From the NCBI GenBank assembly GCA_023374025.1, contig SIJG01000019.1:372864-436863 (forward strand): a DNA stretch of 64,000 nt, given 5' to 3'. Positions 48,722 through 63,100 of this stretch are shown here, one piece after another. The notes below the pieces were generated by a model. It was not told the DNA's origin, did not search any database, and worked only from the letters and a program-made list of their open reading frames with translations. This DNA is from Heterodera schachtii (Eukaryota; Nematoda; Chromadorea; Rhabditida; Heteroderidae). The translations under genes and the position numbers were made by a program. Each line of letters begins with the position of its first letter. Position 1 is the stretch's first letter.

Positions 48722-48787
48722 CTGGTGAAGTGATAGTGTATCAGGCAACGTTTTTTTAGGTCAAAGGTTCAAATCCTTTGCGTTCCA
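48722..48787 (+). ncRNA. tRNA-like pol III unit, left arm
   Basis: An A-box-like TGGTGAAGTGATAGTGT (48724-48740) is followed by a B box GGTTCAAATCC (48766-48776) set in a CAAAG/CTTTG stem, then TTTTTT at 48790. No proper acceptor or anticodon stem was found, so it is a tRNA-derived promoter unit rather than a tRNA. Confidence 0.5.
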
Positions 48788-48922
48788 ATTTTTTAAATCT
48801 TTTTTATTTGTGTTTATTTTACATAATAAAGTCAAAATTATAAAAATAATTAACAAAAAATTTTTTAAAAATTTTAGTTAGCATTGTTTTTGAATTTGAA
48901 ATTTAAAAAATAAAAAGAAAAA

Positions 48923-48983
48923 GTGTGAAGGCTTCGAACCTATGACTATGTGACAAGAGCACTACCACTGCGCCACTGGACAC
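48923..48983 (-). ncRNA. tRNA-like pol III unit, right arm
   Basis: Reading the minus strand, TGGCGCAGTGGTAGTGC is a near-consensus A box and AGGTTCGAAGCC a near-consensus B box. A TTTTTCTTTTT run follows. The ends GTGTCCA and TTCACAC pair at five of seven positions. The anticodon arm is not intact and the molecule is short (61 nt), so it is a tRNA-derived sequence (SINE-like head) rather than a working tRNA. Confidence 0.6.
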
Positions 48984-49170
48984 TACGTCGCTCCCAAAAT
49001 ATTTGTTTCTTTTCATTTATTACCTAAAATAATTTGGCACGCCATATCTCGGCACAAATGCTTATTCCGCAGCTAGAAAAAATTTTTTGTAATACAACCC
49101 AGGGGTGGTCTGCCCACCTACAAAGTTTCATTTGGAAATCCCACCATCAAATGAACACTCTCCTTTGTTA

Positions 49171-52100
49171 GGTTACTAAAAAATGCTGCTGCGCCTCAAT
49201 TGGATGGTGGGCGTCTGCACGCGCGTCGCTTTGAAAATGAGTAGAGATGTGTAAAATTGAAATGAGAAACGAGTGAATAGACAAGTGGAGAAAGAGAAAG
49301 AACCCTTAAGAAATAGAGAGGTTATAAGACAGAGATAAGTGAGAGAAAGAGAGAGAGGAGAGAAAAAAAAAGATTCCGAATTTTTTTGAATTTGAAATGA
49401 ATTTTCAATAACCAAATTTTTCATTTTTGTGTCGCAAAAATAAATGAGAAAAAGGAACAACAACAATGGAAAAAAATGATAAAAAAAAGAAAAGAAATAT
49501 TAAAGGTTTTCAATTTAAGACGTAATTAAATTAATTTTAATCCACACAAAAAAGCCATTATTATTTTTAATTAAAATTAATTATTTTTAACAAAAAATTA
49601 ATTAATATAGAAAATTCAAGAAAAATTTTATGGTTTTAACTATATTATTTCTAAAAATTTGGTTACGCATTAATATTTTTACGGCTCCAGCCGTTTTTCC
49701 TGTAAAGGTTTAGCTCGGCGGGTCATTTTTTAAAATAAAGTTTTCATTAGATTAACAAAAATTACTCAAATTATGAAAATAAGTTTGCAATCAATTCTGA
49801 TAAAAAAATCTTTAAATTAATTAGTGTTGTTTGCTGTTAACACAATTCAATAAAAGTTCAACAAAAGTGGTGAATTCTAAAACATATTTTATTAAATTCC
49901 TCATAAAAAATTTAGAAAACTTCAGCTTCATCAGTTAGTTTTATGTTGAATTGTAATTATGAATGCAATATTCATTTATATTAAAAAATAACTCCAGAGA
50001 ATCACATAAAAATTAATTTGATCATGTTACTATAAAAAATGTAATGAGTGTAAGATTAAAATTCCAATAGTAATGCCAGAAACCAAGAAAGCCGATTTTC
50101 ACTTATCTTTTATTAAAAATTAATAAATTTTCAAATAAATAAATAAATTTCCAATTTTAGTTAAATTTGATATTTTTCAAAAATAAAACAAAAAGGAAGA
50201 AAATTAAAGGTATTAGAGCAATTTCAAACCAAAATAAAAAAAAAAATTATAATAAAGTAAAAAATTGATTAAAAAATTAAATAAATGTTTAATTTTACAT
50301 TAAATGTTGTAATTCCCTCCATGGGAAGATGGATGAAATTCAGAAAAAAGACGGTAGCACAATTTCGGCATGATATTAAAATTAAAAAAAAATTTAATTT
50401 AATAGTGAATTAAAATTTTAAAAAGATTGTAAAAATTTAAAATGGAAAAATTGAATAATATAATTAAGTTTCTTTATAAAATTTAAATTTAACAAATTAA
50501 ATAATAAAGGATTAAATTAATTTAACCTTATCTGCATAAAAAAGAAACTGCGAGCGTGCACAAGACCAAAAATTTAAATCATAATTAATGGAAAACAAAC
50601 AATATTATGATCCATTGATTAAAATATTCTTTTGTACAAAAAAAATGGAAGCGAAATTTAAATAAGTGTTGCTTTATTTTTGTTTTAGTATATTTATTTT
50701 ATTCTTATGAAAAATGAAAATTTTTCTTTTTTATTACAGTGACTATGATTAAGATTTTGATAGTTACAAAAATATTTTTATACATATAATGCCTAAAAGT
50801 CGAATAAATGCAAATAGAGTTGAAGCGAAACGATTTTATTCGGCGTTTATTTGCCTGTTTAAATCAATTGGCTATTTTCGGCTAAAAATTATTTCGCACA
50901 TTTTCAGTTTTGGGCATCAATTAGATTTTAAAAGAAAAAGTCTTTTGAGTTGCCGTATGGAAGTATATTTAAACTTCAAGATAAATATAATATGCTTATT
51001 TTGGAATTGTTATATAATTTTGTATTTTTCTTTTTGAACTCTGACAACCAGGACACATCGGACAGTTCGGCAATATGCACAGTAGCCGTTTTATTGTTTT
51101 GTTTTTATTCGTATGAGTTTAACATATACCATGTTTAAATTAAGTTTCACAATATTTAATATAGAAAGGGTTCTCCTACTAAAACCAAAATAAGGATAAA
51201 ATTTAGAATTTTTTAATTATTAATGTTTTAGCAACAAAGTAACTTTTATTTTTTATTAGTTGAACTATGTTTAAATTACATTGAAATATCCAGTATTAAA
51301 TTCAAACATTTTTTACGTTTTTATATTGACCAGTATTAAGACCTTTTCTACTTTGTTTGACTTTTATATTTGTATCTAGATTAAAAGGACCAAATTTGTA
51401 TATTTTTAGGATATTCTCATTAAAAGCTTATGAGTAAATATTGGAATTACTAATTAAAATTTTTGTTATATATAATTTAATCCTAAAATTATTAATATCT
51501 TTAAATCTTAACATTCAATTTTGTCTTATTACAAAGTAATTAATTTTTTATATGATAAAGTTATGAATTTCAAGTCTGGAGTCCTTGTTGGATGACAGTT
51601 GATGTGACGTTATACGCCTTTTCAGATCAATGAAATGTATCAATTTATTTAAAATTTTTCTTAGATAATTTTATTTTAATTCAAAAAACAAATGTTCTCA
51701 AGGCTGTTGAATGAATGGTCTTTTAATGCAATACAATAATTCTATCCTTTCAACATTATTTGGATTTATTATAATTAAAGTTTTAAATAATAATTTATCC
51801 TGATGAGCATGTCAACATTAAGCTTAGATATGATATAAATATTGCCCAATTACACAACTGCATCATAAAGTATCTTTTGTTAACTTTACATACAAATAAA
51901 TATATAGTCGACATTGCTCCAAATTTCTGTCTAATATTTTTAAAATTACATTTTTAGAATGCGATTAAATTTAATTCATCTTTTTAAAAATCTCAATCAT
52001 ATATTAAAAATTCATGTTTGTATATTTCATGTATCGTGGATTCAAGTTTTACAAATTCGTCCATTTCCTATTTTAATTGGCAAATTTATTTTGCTATTTT

Positions 52101-53767
52101 CCGACCCTTAAGTTTTAAATTTTATTCATTCTATGAATGTTTCTTAGTTTATTTCTGATGCAAATAAAAAAAGTTAAATATTAAATTTATAGTTGCTTAC
52201 ATTTAATCTTAATTTAACTGCATTTGTTTTAAATAATAAATAATAATTCTATTTATTTAAGCTATGCTTTATTTTTATTTCGTTAATATCCCTTATTGAT
52301 ATGTAAGATTTACAGGTTATTTAATGAAATAATTAATTTCTATTATAAAATGTTCGAGAAAAAGTAATATTATAAGTTTCTTTTTATTCAAAAAATTTTT
52401 TCCATATAAAATAAGGTTATTGTTACATTGATTACTTTCTTGGATTATTCAATTTTAATTAAAAAAATATCAAAATTTCAATCTCAGATTTTTTCTTGTT
52501 TCTCATCTATTTAATTATAAGTCCGAACCCCAGTGAGATTATTTGAAAAAAACATAACAATATTAAATTACTTTAACTAGCAATATCCTTTACTATTTAA
52601 AATTTATTTTAAATAATATGGAATAATTGTTAAGCATTTTAAGCATATTATTCGTTTCATTAAAATTTTCTATTATTATTCTTAATAAAAAGATTTAACA
52701 ATTTGTTTGTTTTGGAAGTAATAAAATTAAAAAGATTACTGAGAAAATTTCATCCGGCTTTTAAAAGATTTTTTGTAATAATTCATTAAAATAAGTTTTC
52801 CCTTCTTTAAAAAATTTGACATTTTTGATGTAAAAACTGTTTACAAAATGAGCAAAATTTTCAAAAACACATTTCTTTAAAAATACACTGCTAAAATCCA
52901 ACGCATTTATTGGCCTCCATCAAAGAGAAAGCCAAACTGTATAGGCAATGTAAAATTCATCCATCAAAAAAAAAACACTATAGGATTAGTTTACACATAA
53001 AATACAAACAAATAAATTTCATTCTCAAATTGAAAAAACGGCTATTTCAAAGGAAAAAATTCCATTTACAAAATATATACAGAAATACGATGTCCCTTTG
53101 AAAGAACGAATTTCGTTTTTGAAAACAAATGCTATCATGGTGGTGATGAAAATTGTGAATTATTTGCCAACTTTTAGGAAATTCGTTTAACAATTTTATA
53201 AATATTTCAAAAAAGAAAAGCTATCAATTTTAAAAAGTGGAGCACTTCTAATTCAGAGTGTCTTAATATTGTATAGGACCATAATATCCATATTTCCTGA
53301 ATGATTATAATCAATTAATTTTTGAAAAATAATTGTAAAATTTTCCAGGTGTATTATAAATTTTGCACAAAATAATACCAAAATAGAAATTTTACTTCTT
53401 AAATAATTTTATTGGTTATAATATTATTTTTTTTATGTAAGAAACTAATTTGAAATAATAAATTATCATTCATATAGTTACAGAAAATTGCGTCATATTC
53501 AACCCAGCAAGAATTCAGTAAATTTTTCTTCATCAAGAATAAAAATACAATTCATTCAAATAGCGTGTTTGTTAAGAACTTTTCAACAAGTTCAATAAAT
53601 ATGATTTTATTTTATTCTTTTAAATACCCCTTGATAGAATTTAAGTAAAAATTCATAAACAAATTTCCGGAGTTCTTTTGCTAAATTTTACATCAAAAAT
53701 GCCGAAATTTAGTAATCCCACAATTATTTTCATTTTTTTGTTACAAATTTTTTGAAAAGATTCTCAT
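49171..53767. other. AT-rich tract with a purine-rich patch
   Basis: No convincing gene. At 49190-49380 there is a GC-richer start (GGCGTCTGCACGCGCGTCGC) followed by a GA-rich run. A small frame at 50789-51037 (82 codons) has no recognisable features. + strand A-rich about 49.5-50.7 kb, T-rich about 50.7-52.8 kb. Confidence 0.45.
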
Positions 53768-54146
53768 TAATTCAAAATGCTTTTTACGTTTTTTAATACT
53801 CGAACTCCACGGGATTTCTGTCCGTTTTGACCGCGAAGTTTCAAAATATCATTTATAGCAAAATTGTAGTATCATCGTACATGCTTAAAGCAAGGGTGAT
53901 TGGCAATGAAGCCTATTGTTAAAATTCAAAAAAATCTGGCACCAATTTTGCCTTTTAAAATTTTTTCTGTTTTAGTAATATGTATATCAAATAAAGTTCA
54001 TTGTTTCTTGTTCAATTGTTGTCATAAAATTTTACCATATTTATGAGCTGCGTTCAATGCCATTCCAACCGATTTATCACAATATTTTTTAACAGCAGAA
54101 ACGCACTTGTTTGGATCAAGCTTGTCCGCGTAAGCCAAATGAATGT
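53768..54146 (-). pseudogene. Decayed coding exons, unrecognised protein
   Basis: A terminal exon candidate runs 54146-54022 after an acceptor TTACATTCAG. It reads IHLAYADKLDPNKCVSAVKK then YCDKSVGMALNAAHKYGKIL and a stop. Its amino-acid mix is clearly protein-like, unlike neighbouring DNA. A second minus-strand stretch, 53916-53768, reads FIANHPCFKHVR, a stop, then about 34 codons including ILKLRGQNGQKSRGVR. The pieces may come from one gene or transposon, now broken. No family recognised. The cysteine spacing C-x6-C in the first piece is the only motif I can point to. Confidence 0.35.
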
Positions 54147-54149
54147 CTG

Positions 54150-57100
54150 AATGTAATAAGTGTTGATGCTTTTCTTAAATCCGACCAAATGGGCCCGAAC
54201 ATTTGTGAAAATTAAAAAAACACATTTTTTCTTTTAATAACTCAAAAAGTTAAACAAAAATGCTAGCACTATTTGTATGTTTGAAACTTTGATTCTAATT
54301 TTTGATTTGAAAAAATTGTTAGTTTTTTGAGGTCAATTCGTCTAACTTATTTGAAAAGTGATCAATTAATTTGTGATAATATCTTTAAAAATAAATAACC
54401 ACACGTTTATGAATGTAAAAAACTTATGATCATAGCCACTAAAACCAGCGTAGACATGTGTGAGTAAAATATTTATTTTTATCAATAATTTGTCAATTCT
54501 TTGAAAATTTAATTAAACTATAAAACTTATTTTTCCATTTGCTATAAAATTTTTATAAAGTTTTCGACATATTTAGTACCAGCATTAGAACGACTAGAAA
54601 CATTGTGGTCAGCCAATGAGTTTTTAAGGAATGATAAGAAAATAAAATAAATAAAATAAAATGGAAATGGAAATGTAGTGAAAAAAGAAATAAAATGGAA
54701 ATGTATAAAAATAATATTGATAAAACCAATTTTTTTTAAATAAATAAAACTGACATACATTTATATCGCTGGCATATTGATTTATTTCTTATATATTTCA
54801 AGCTTGAATCAAAATGTGAAACTAATACCCATCTAACACTGCCTTAATTTTATTGGGCCCAAGGATTTATGTGTTTTTAAATTTCCTTAAAAACATGATT
54901 TGGTGGAGCGGAATGCGGCGGTTCTGATAATTAAAAATTTCTTCATTTATTAATGATAAACTAACTCGTCAAATTATAAAATTTATTTTAATAATCAATA
55001 TATTATAGATATAAAGTAAATCAAAATAGTGATTTTGTTTATTGGAGGCGTCAACTCGTAGAAATTCAAATTTTGATGTAACTATTTTAACCAATCGCAG
55101 TAAATTCAAAATTCGTCCACTGCAGCGCTATCGGACAAGTTGTCTAAAATCCTTAATGTAAAAGTAAAATTAAAATCATGCCTAAAATATACAAATTGAG
55201 CTATGCAGCGAAATCTATTTACAAATTAGACATAATCCCCCAATTACGCCCTGCGGCGCCTTTCGGGAAATTCATAAAAAATATAAATGCATATTATAAA
55301 TGAAAATATTACATTTCAAAAAGGGTGTTCAAGGGTAAAATTTAAAAAAAAATTACATAAAAGGGATTCGAACTTATGGGGGCAAAAAGGGTTTATCAAG
55401 AAAAAATTACAAAAAAGAAAAAATATACACTTCAAAAAAACAGCGAAACCATAAAAACAAGCGAAATAATTTTTTTCCCAAATGTTTGTTTATCGACAAT
55501 TATATCGATAATTGGGCTGATTATTCATGAATAAAGAATTATTTTAAAAATGCATTAAAAATATTTAATTACTTCAAAAGTAAATTTTTAAAAAATTTTT
55601 TATTTTTTATTAAATAAAAATGTTGTTCACAATACTAAAACTGTCTGCTAGTAAGTATTTTTTTTCCTTAAAGAATTAGTAATTTATTTTTCAGTTTCTG
55701 CGTATGTAAATTTTTTTTTATTAGTAAATTGGAATAATTACGTTGTATTTTAAATTTTTCTCCGTATTTGGAAAATTTGGTGGTTTCGAAACTGCTTTTT
55801 ATTTTCCTAATGTTTTCCTTAAGAAAATTTTTTATACAAATTTAAGTGATTTAACAATTCCTATTTGTTTTTTACCATATTTTTATATTAAACTACACTA
55901 TAATTTAATATTTTTTAATATAATTTTTATATATTAGTCAAATTAATATTTTTTAGATTTATTACTCTTTATAAAGAGACAATTACTGTAAGGTTCCTGA
56001 GAGGCTAGGATTAATTTTTTCAACTTCTTGTATTTGGGTTGTGTTAATGTCAAGCTGGGATGATAAAGCTTTTTTATCTTATTTATGCCTTGATTTTATT
56101 ATTTTTTTTTACAAATAAGATATAAATGTACATCGGTAAAAGGTGCTTTTTTTTGAACTTATTATTTTGCTAACATCTATGATTCGCTATTTTTATTCGA
56201 GAATATATTTAAATAAATATTCGACTTCTTTTTAAAAGGCAAATCATTAAATTTTTAATTTGTTTAATGAGCAAATTTTTTTGGAAAAATAAAAAAAAAC
56301 AAAAATGCTGCATGAATCGTATTTTTTGTAATTAAGCCATAGAAAATCTAACATCGAGCACTTTAGATGAAAGAGAACAAAGTTTTAATATTTAATAGAA
56401 ATGAATAAAATTGCTAATTCATGCAAATATATGTTATTTATTTGTATAATTTATCATACAATTATTATTATTTTAGTTGAAAAAATTAAGTTTTTATTCA
56501 CGGTTAATTTAATTGTTATTCGTCTTTATTTATGCTGTGAGTTTTATGATTTATTTAAAGAGCCTTGACAATTTGATTTTTGATTTATTTAATAATTATT
56601 TCTTGACTCATAATGACATTAATATTTGTGGCTAACTTTTATCTATTTATATATTTTTAAAAACGGCTTATATATAGTCTTCATATGGGTTGCGTTGCGA
56701 GGATGTTAGATTTTATACGACTCTTCCATTATTATTCATATTTTTTTAATTTTTTTTAAAATCCAAAACGAAAATTAACTTATGACTAATATAAAACGAA
56801 AAAATAAAAAAAAATTAATTAAATATAAAATAATTATTTAAATACAAGAAAATTGATTTCTTTGAGATGAATTCATGAATAAGGTAAACTTAATTGACCC
56901 AATAGAAAAAAAAATTATATAAATTAACCGTTAATAATATACTTTTTAGATGATTATTAAAAATTATGTGTTATTTATAGTAAATAGTACAGAAATTTGA
57001 GGTAATAATATATATTAATTTATAAATATAAAACAGGATAATAAAAAAAATAAAATTTTCACAATAATTGTTTTTATTTTCTTCGCGTTATTAAAAATTT

Positions 57101-60100
57101 TTGTTTAAAAGAAGAAAATTTTTAAAATAATTTAATCAATAAATGTCTATAATATTATTAACAGCAAAAACTTAAAATAATGAATATGGAGCATTTAAAA
57201 AATTTAATTCTTCTACAAGGCCATTGAATTAATTGAATGGATATATAAATCTTTGATAATCATAATTATTTAAATTTGTTTTGTATAAATTGAAATAAAA
57301 ATTTTATTATAAGTCCTTTGATATTGTCCACTTTGTAAATGATGAGTGAATTGTGGTGATTCGCATGAGCGATAGCCGAATTAAATAGTGGCAAATTGTG
57401 TACTCGGCCAAAGAGTAAGGTGGCCGAACACAGCGGAAGTCGTATTATTTATCCATTCTTCACGAATGTCTATACTGCGACTCTTTTTTCAAATTTATTA
57501 AAATTATTGAACTTTTTCTTTTGATAAAATTAATGAAATCAAAAATATAATTTTTGTATAAGTACAATTGCAAAATTGTAAGTTTGATGGATTTTTTCAT
57601 TAAATATATTATTAAATTAACAATGTTTGATATTTATTTATTACAATTTCGTCTCATGTATTTTTTGAAAAATTTTCACTCTTAAAAATTATAAGAAGTA
57701 TTATATTTATTTCTTCCATGGAATTGCATCATCAAGTAAATTATATTTTTTGTTTTTATTTATTTATTGTATCTTTTAATTTTATCAAGCCTTATTCACT
57801 TTAAGTTGATTAGTGTTTAACGCAGGCTTTATTTTATGAAAAATATAAATAATAAACTTTTAAAAGCAATAAGGTGAATAGTTTTTTAAGTAATTAATTA
57901 CCGAATTTATATTATTAAAGTATTAAAATATTAAACATATAATAATTGAAATAACATTTATTTTGTCAATTTAACATCTCCTTGAATGATCTTTTGACTA
58001 GTAGTTATTTGGTATTCTTATTTTTGATTTTTATATAATTTTTATTTTAAATTTGTTAGGTATATATATCATGCAGTGGTTTCACCAAACAAGGCGGAGA
58101 AAGCCACGCCCATCCATTGATTGGTCCAAAAATTAATTATAAATTAAAGAACTAAAAATTATAAATTTAATCGTAAAATAAGTTGTCTATTAAAAATTTT
58201 ACTATAAATTTTTATTTCTTTCATTTGTTTTTTTTTGTATGATCAGTAAATATTAATTAATTAAAGATATTCGACATTTATTTGATTTACCATAATTTTA
58301 TTTTTATTTTAAATTTAATGAAATTATAAAAGATAATGAATTATGTAAATTTAAGAATCATTTCTATAAATATGTTTTCACTAAGTTTTTTTAATTTTGT
58401 TTTGAGTTTTTTAGCAAACAAATAGCTCCGACATTTTTACAATAAAGGTTTTATTTTATTTTTGTTTTATAAACCGAAAATATTTTAAATTGTATGTATA
58501 AATTCTCAAAAAAATAACTTAATAAAAAATGGATGTCATTTAATTTGTTTCACGACTAATCGTTTTTTAAAAACTAATTGGCAAAAAATATAAAATTTTA
58601 ATGGGGACCTAACACACTCTGGGTTAAAAATTAAAATTTTTGAGTTAATACATTTAAACTAAAAATTTAATATTTAGTTATGTTCGTTGTTTAATCAGTT
58701 TTCGAAGAAAAAAGGCATTTAAAACAAATTTATTTAAAAAATAAAGAAAAAATTTTTTTGTCAATTACACCATTTTTTTCATCCTTTTTTCACAGCAACA
58801 CTCAGCAAAAAATCGGAGCGGAGGAATAGTCAAAATTTTATGAATCGATAAACGCCCAAGGGTGAACGGAGAGACATAGGAAGGGGTGGGGGAAGTGACC
58901 AAAAGAAAAATGCAACGAAACTGGGAAGGGGAGAGGGGGGATGATTTGTTAAAGAAAAGGAAAGAGCGGGAAAGGTATGAGATTAACTATTTCGGACGAG
59001 ATATTACATATTTCCTTTAGAAATAGAAATTTATTAATTCATTTCATTAAAAAATGTACATTTAATGGTTATATTGCTAATGATTTAAATGTAATGAAAT
59101 AAATTATTTTAAATGAAAAAATTTACTTTAAAAATGTCCAAAAATAAATAAATCTTGAAGATGAAGTAATAATCCCTTAATTAAATATTTAAACAAAAAC
59201 AAATTTAAATTAAAAAATTTTTTTACATCAAGAATTAAATTCACTCGATTAAGTTGGTTTTTGTTAAACAAGTAATGAATAACTAATAAATATTATTTAA
59301 TAAATGTTATTAAATTCTTAAAAGTTGAAAATTTTGTTAATTTTTATTATTTATTTTTAAGTTTTATTTAAGATTTTTTGCAAACAAAATCATAAATCAA
59401 ACAATGAATAATAATTATGAAAAAATTAAATTTCTCTTTAATAAGAAGACACATTTTTACAAGTCCGCCAAAGTTATTTATTAAATGCATTATTCCTAAT
59501 GTTTCATTTTTTTTGTGTCCTATATAGAATTTATTAAAATAATAAAAATAGAAATTAATTCAAACATTAAAAAATGAATTATTGCTAATATTTTCAAAAA
59601 GTATAAAAATTTATTGTTTAATGATATTTGCTCAGTACATTCATTGGCTATGTAATAAAAAAAAACATTTGCCTAAAAATGTTAAATAATATTTCTTAAC
59701 AAAAACAATATAATGTAAAAAAATTTAAAAATATAAATATGTAATTTAACAATGAGAAACTTAAAAAATATAAAAATATAATGGTAAGATATTTTTATGA
59801 AGGTTTTATATTTTATTAAAAATGTTAATTTTCCGATTTGTTTGGCTCGAAAGCTTTAACCAATATATTTCTAATTTATTTAAAAACAGTTATATGGTTT
59901 TCATTTTTTATAAATATTTTCAAATAGAATATAATTTTAAAACTTTTTAAATTAATGTAACTTTCAGCATATTATTTATGATTATTTTTTTCACCGATAA
60001 ATTTGTGTTTTTTTATTTTATTATTTGATCCTATTCTTATTTTTTAATTAATTTTTCGAATATAAGCAAATTCATTTATTTAATTTTACAAATTGAAAAA

Positions 60101-63100
60101 ATCATTTTTCTTTGTATAACGTTTGTTGTATTTGATTTATCCAAACGGTTGGTTGTCACCGATTCATGCCTTCGTTTCTCAAAGATTGTCGTTTCTTTTT
60201 TGCATCAATTTTTTGAACTTAATGTAATTTTATGTTCGTTTATTTTTTATTTTATAGATTTATTAATTGGGAAATTAAATTTGATTTTCAATAATTATAA
60301 ATTAAATACATTTTGCTTTCTTCTTGATCTAGTAAAAAATTTGTAACTCATTTATTTTTAAATTTATTAACCTGAGCTAATAGTTCTTTAGTTTTTTACA
60401 ATTGATTAATAAATTAATTTTTTTTTCATAATTTTCTGTTTATTTTCTCCATAAATAAAGCTAAAAGAATTTATTAAAATATTATTTCATATTGTTAAGT
60501 TGATGCTTCGAGTTTTTATTTTTTTTCCATTAAATAGAATTATTTTGCTTTTGAATAATAAAAATATTTAATAAATTATTTTCAAAAAGCCAATATACAT
60601 CTCCACAAAATATTACAGGACTAAAAAATGCTATTTAAATTCATTCAAAATTTTTCAGAAAAAAATGTAGATGACTTGATAAACCAAAAATTCATGGTAT
60701 AACTTATTCCTGATGCCAATAAATAAAAGATTAACTGATGAATCAGATAATCTATTTTTAAATTAAATTGTTAAATGCGAAGAAATAAAAATAATTTTAC
60801 GTAATTATTAAAATATATTTTATTAAAAATATATTGTTAAAATGTTGACATTTTTAATCCTGCAAATAAAATCTGAAAATTTAAGTTAAAACCTGATTTT
60901 TTTAGTAATTAAATATCATTTGAAATTTGTGGTTTGAACCAAAATTTTTATAAATACACCCTTAAGAAATGAAAATTACGTAAAAATCTCCGAATTTATT
61001 TATTTCTTGGTAAGATATTTTGATAATTTATTGAGTCAAAATCTTTCTTGAACGCAATTTGATTATTATATATATTATGTGAAAAATATTAATCATAATA
61101 ATTTAATATTTGGAATATTTGTTTGTTTAATTTATTTATTTAAAGATTATGGTTGTCAAGTAATGTTTTAGGATATTAATGAATTGTTTATTCTAAAGCT
61201 GTGCCAAAAGACGGAAAAAAAAGTTTTTAAAATTAAATTTTGTAAAATGAATAAGTGTTTCTTAAGCTTGTGCCGAGTAAAACAATTTTAATAATATTTT
61301 TATCATCTTTCTATAAATTAGCATTTTTCGAAATGAAAAATTTAAACAAGGATTACATTTAAATTTGTTTAAACATTTTTTGATGAATACAAAATTTAAT
61401 CAAAAGCGATAAATTTCAGAAGTTATGATTATTTGCAAAAAATGAAAATTTTGTAATTATTTTTTATTCATTTTTCTAATAGTCTTTTTTATTAATATAG
61501 ATTTTTTTATTATATAATATTTTTGTTATTAATCTTTTAGAAAAAATTAATTTAATTGTTTTTGTAGGACATAAAAAATAAGTATTTTCCACATTTCTTT
61601 TCATCAACGTAAAAATTAATACAATTAAGTTTATTGCCCCAAGATAATAAATAATAATTTCTTTTAATTTTTCAATATTTATTTAAATAAATTATTTTCA
61701 AATCGGAGGCTAAAGATCATCATGAGGCGTTCGTCCTATGGCGATCGGTGCAAAAATGGTCCTATACTTCTCTATTCTATTATTTTTTTATTTATGCTTT
61801 TTGAAAATTTTCTATCAATGACGAAAAATTATTTTTTTTTAATATTTGAATTAAATATTTTTGATGTTATTTTCAATATTTTTATCTTCTTGTGATTCCT
61901 AAATATTTTTTAAATTAAAATTTTATTAAAATTTATATACAATTATTATATGTTTCATTTTTGTTTGGTACTTTATCTTATAATTTTCATAAATCAATTA
62001 AAATTAATAAATTAGAATAACTTTGATCATTAACTGCTATATTAGTTTATCTCGTGTTTTTGTGACATTTCCATAATATTATGTTCATTATCATTTATAT
62101 TTTTATTCTTTGGTTTTAATTGTTGGGTAATTAATTTGGTGTAAAAAAATAAATACATATTTTTTATCTTTGATATATTTATATAATTTAAGTTGTATTC
62201 GTTTTTCTTTAATGACTTTCCTATTTTATGAGAAAATAATTCTCAATTAAACGATTTGCGATCTATCCAATCTATGAAGTAGAAAACTCTTTACATATAA
62301 TTTTAATTTTGTTAAAAAGAAGATTTTATTAATTTTTTCTTACCATTTTTTTTTTAATTGAAAGCTTTTGCTTTTTTTTTATACGTTAAAAAAATTAAAT
62401 CTATAAATTGTTCAAGAAATTTTTTTGTTATCTATTATTATTTTCATAAAAATTTTATAATTTTAATCAATTGGTTTTAATAAATTTACAAAAATTGAAA
62501 TTTTGTATTATATTATTTTATATTTAGTTCTCAGATTTAAAATTTGATTTTTTATAAGGCTTTCCTTTATTAGTATTTTTATTTTGCATTTATTTATGTG
62601 AATTTTTTCATCTAAAAATAATTAATTAATTGCTTAATTGGAGCGGATTTGGTTTAAATTACTTTTTTCGCCATAATTGTAAATTAATTTAATATTTTAT
62701 TTCATTTTCGTTTTACATTTTTTCATAATAAAATGGAATTCTTGCAAGTTTAAACATAAAATTTAAATATATATATTTTTTAATTTGGTCCTTTTTACGT
62801 CATAAATAAAATAAAATCACGTAGTGATGGATTGTTTTTTGTTTGTAGTTAAAATTGTGTACTTTTTTATCCAATCTTCAAAATAAAAGAATTCTTAATT
62901 AATTATATATATATAAATTTCCAATTGTTTTTGTAATGCTTTTTTTATTAATTAAATTTTTTATTTTTATAATTTATATAATGAAATTTTAAAATAAATT
63001 CCTTCGATTATTTCTATTAAAAATTTATAATATTTCCAATATATTTGGCATTTAAATTTTATCGAATACACGAATATTAACTGCTTAAGTTGTGCCTTTT

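Larger units (their letters stand above)
48519..49167. mobile_element. 649-bp foldback element, TTA-flanked, with two tRNA-like units
   Basis: Termini CAAAGGAGAGTGTTC and inverse, flanked by TTA at 48516-48518 and 49168-49170. The arms match over about 145 bp, including GGATTTCCAAATGAAACTTT, CACCCCTGGGTTGTATT and CCGAGATATGGCGTGCC. Inside, each arm continues with a related tRNA-like unit pointing to the centre. A 3-bp TWA duplication is typical of PIF/Harbinger-type elements (family knowledge); the transposase family is inference. Confidence 0.8.

Noticed and set aside
49176..49466. 96-codon minus-strand ORF
   Set aside because: It is antisense of a GA-rich run (Ser/Leu/Phe-rich product) next to the foldback element; no domain seen.
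50789..51138. Two overlapping + strand ORFs of 82 and 62 codons
   Set aside because: Composition is close to that expected from T-rich DNA, and the frames overlap each other without introns or a domain.
55340..55400. B-box-like GTTCGAATCCC on the minus strand
   Set aside because: No A box at the right distance and no acceptor or anticodon stem, so no tRNA is called.
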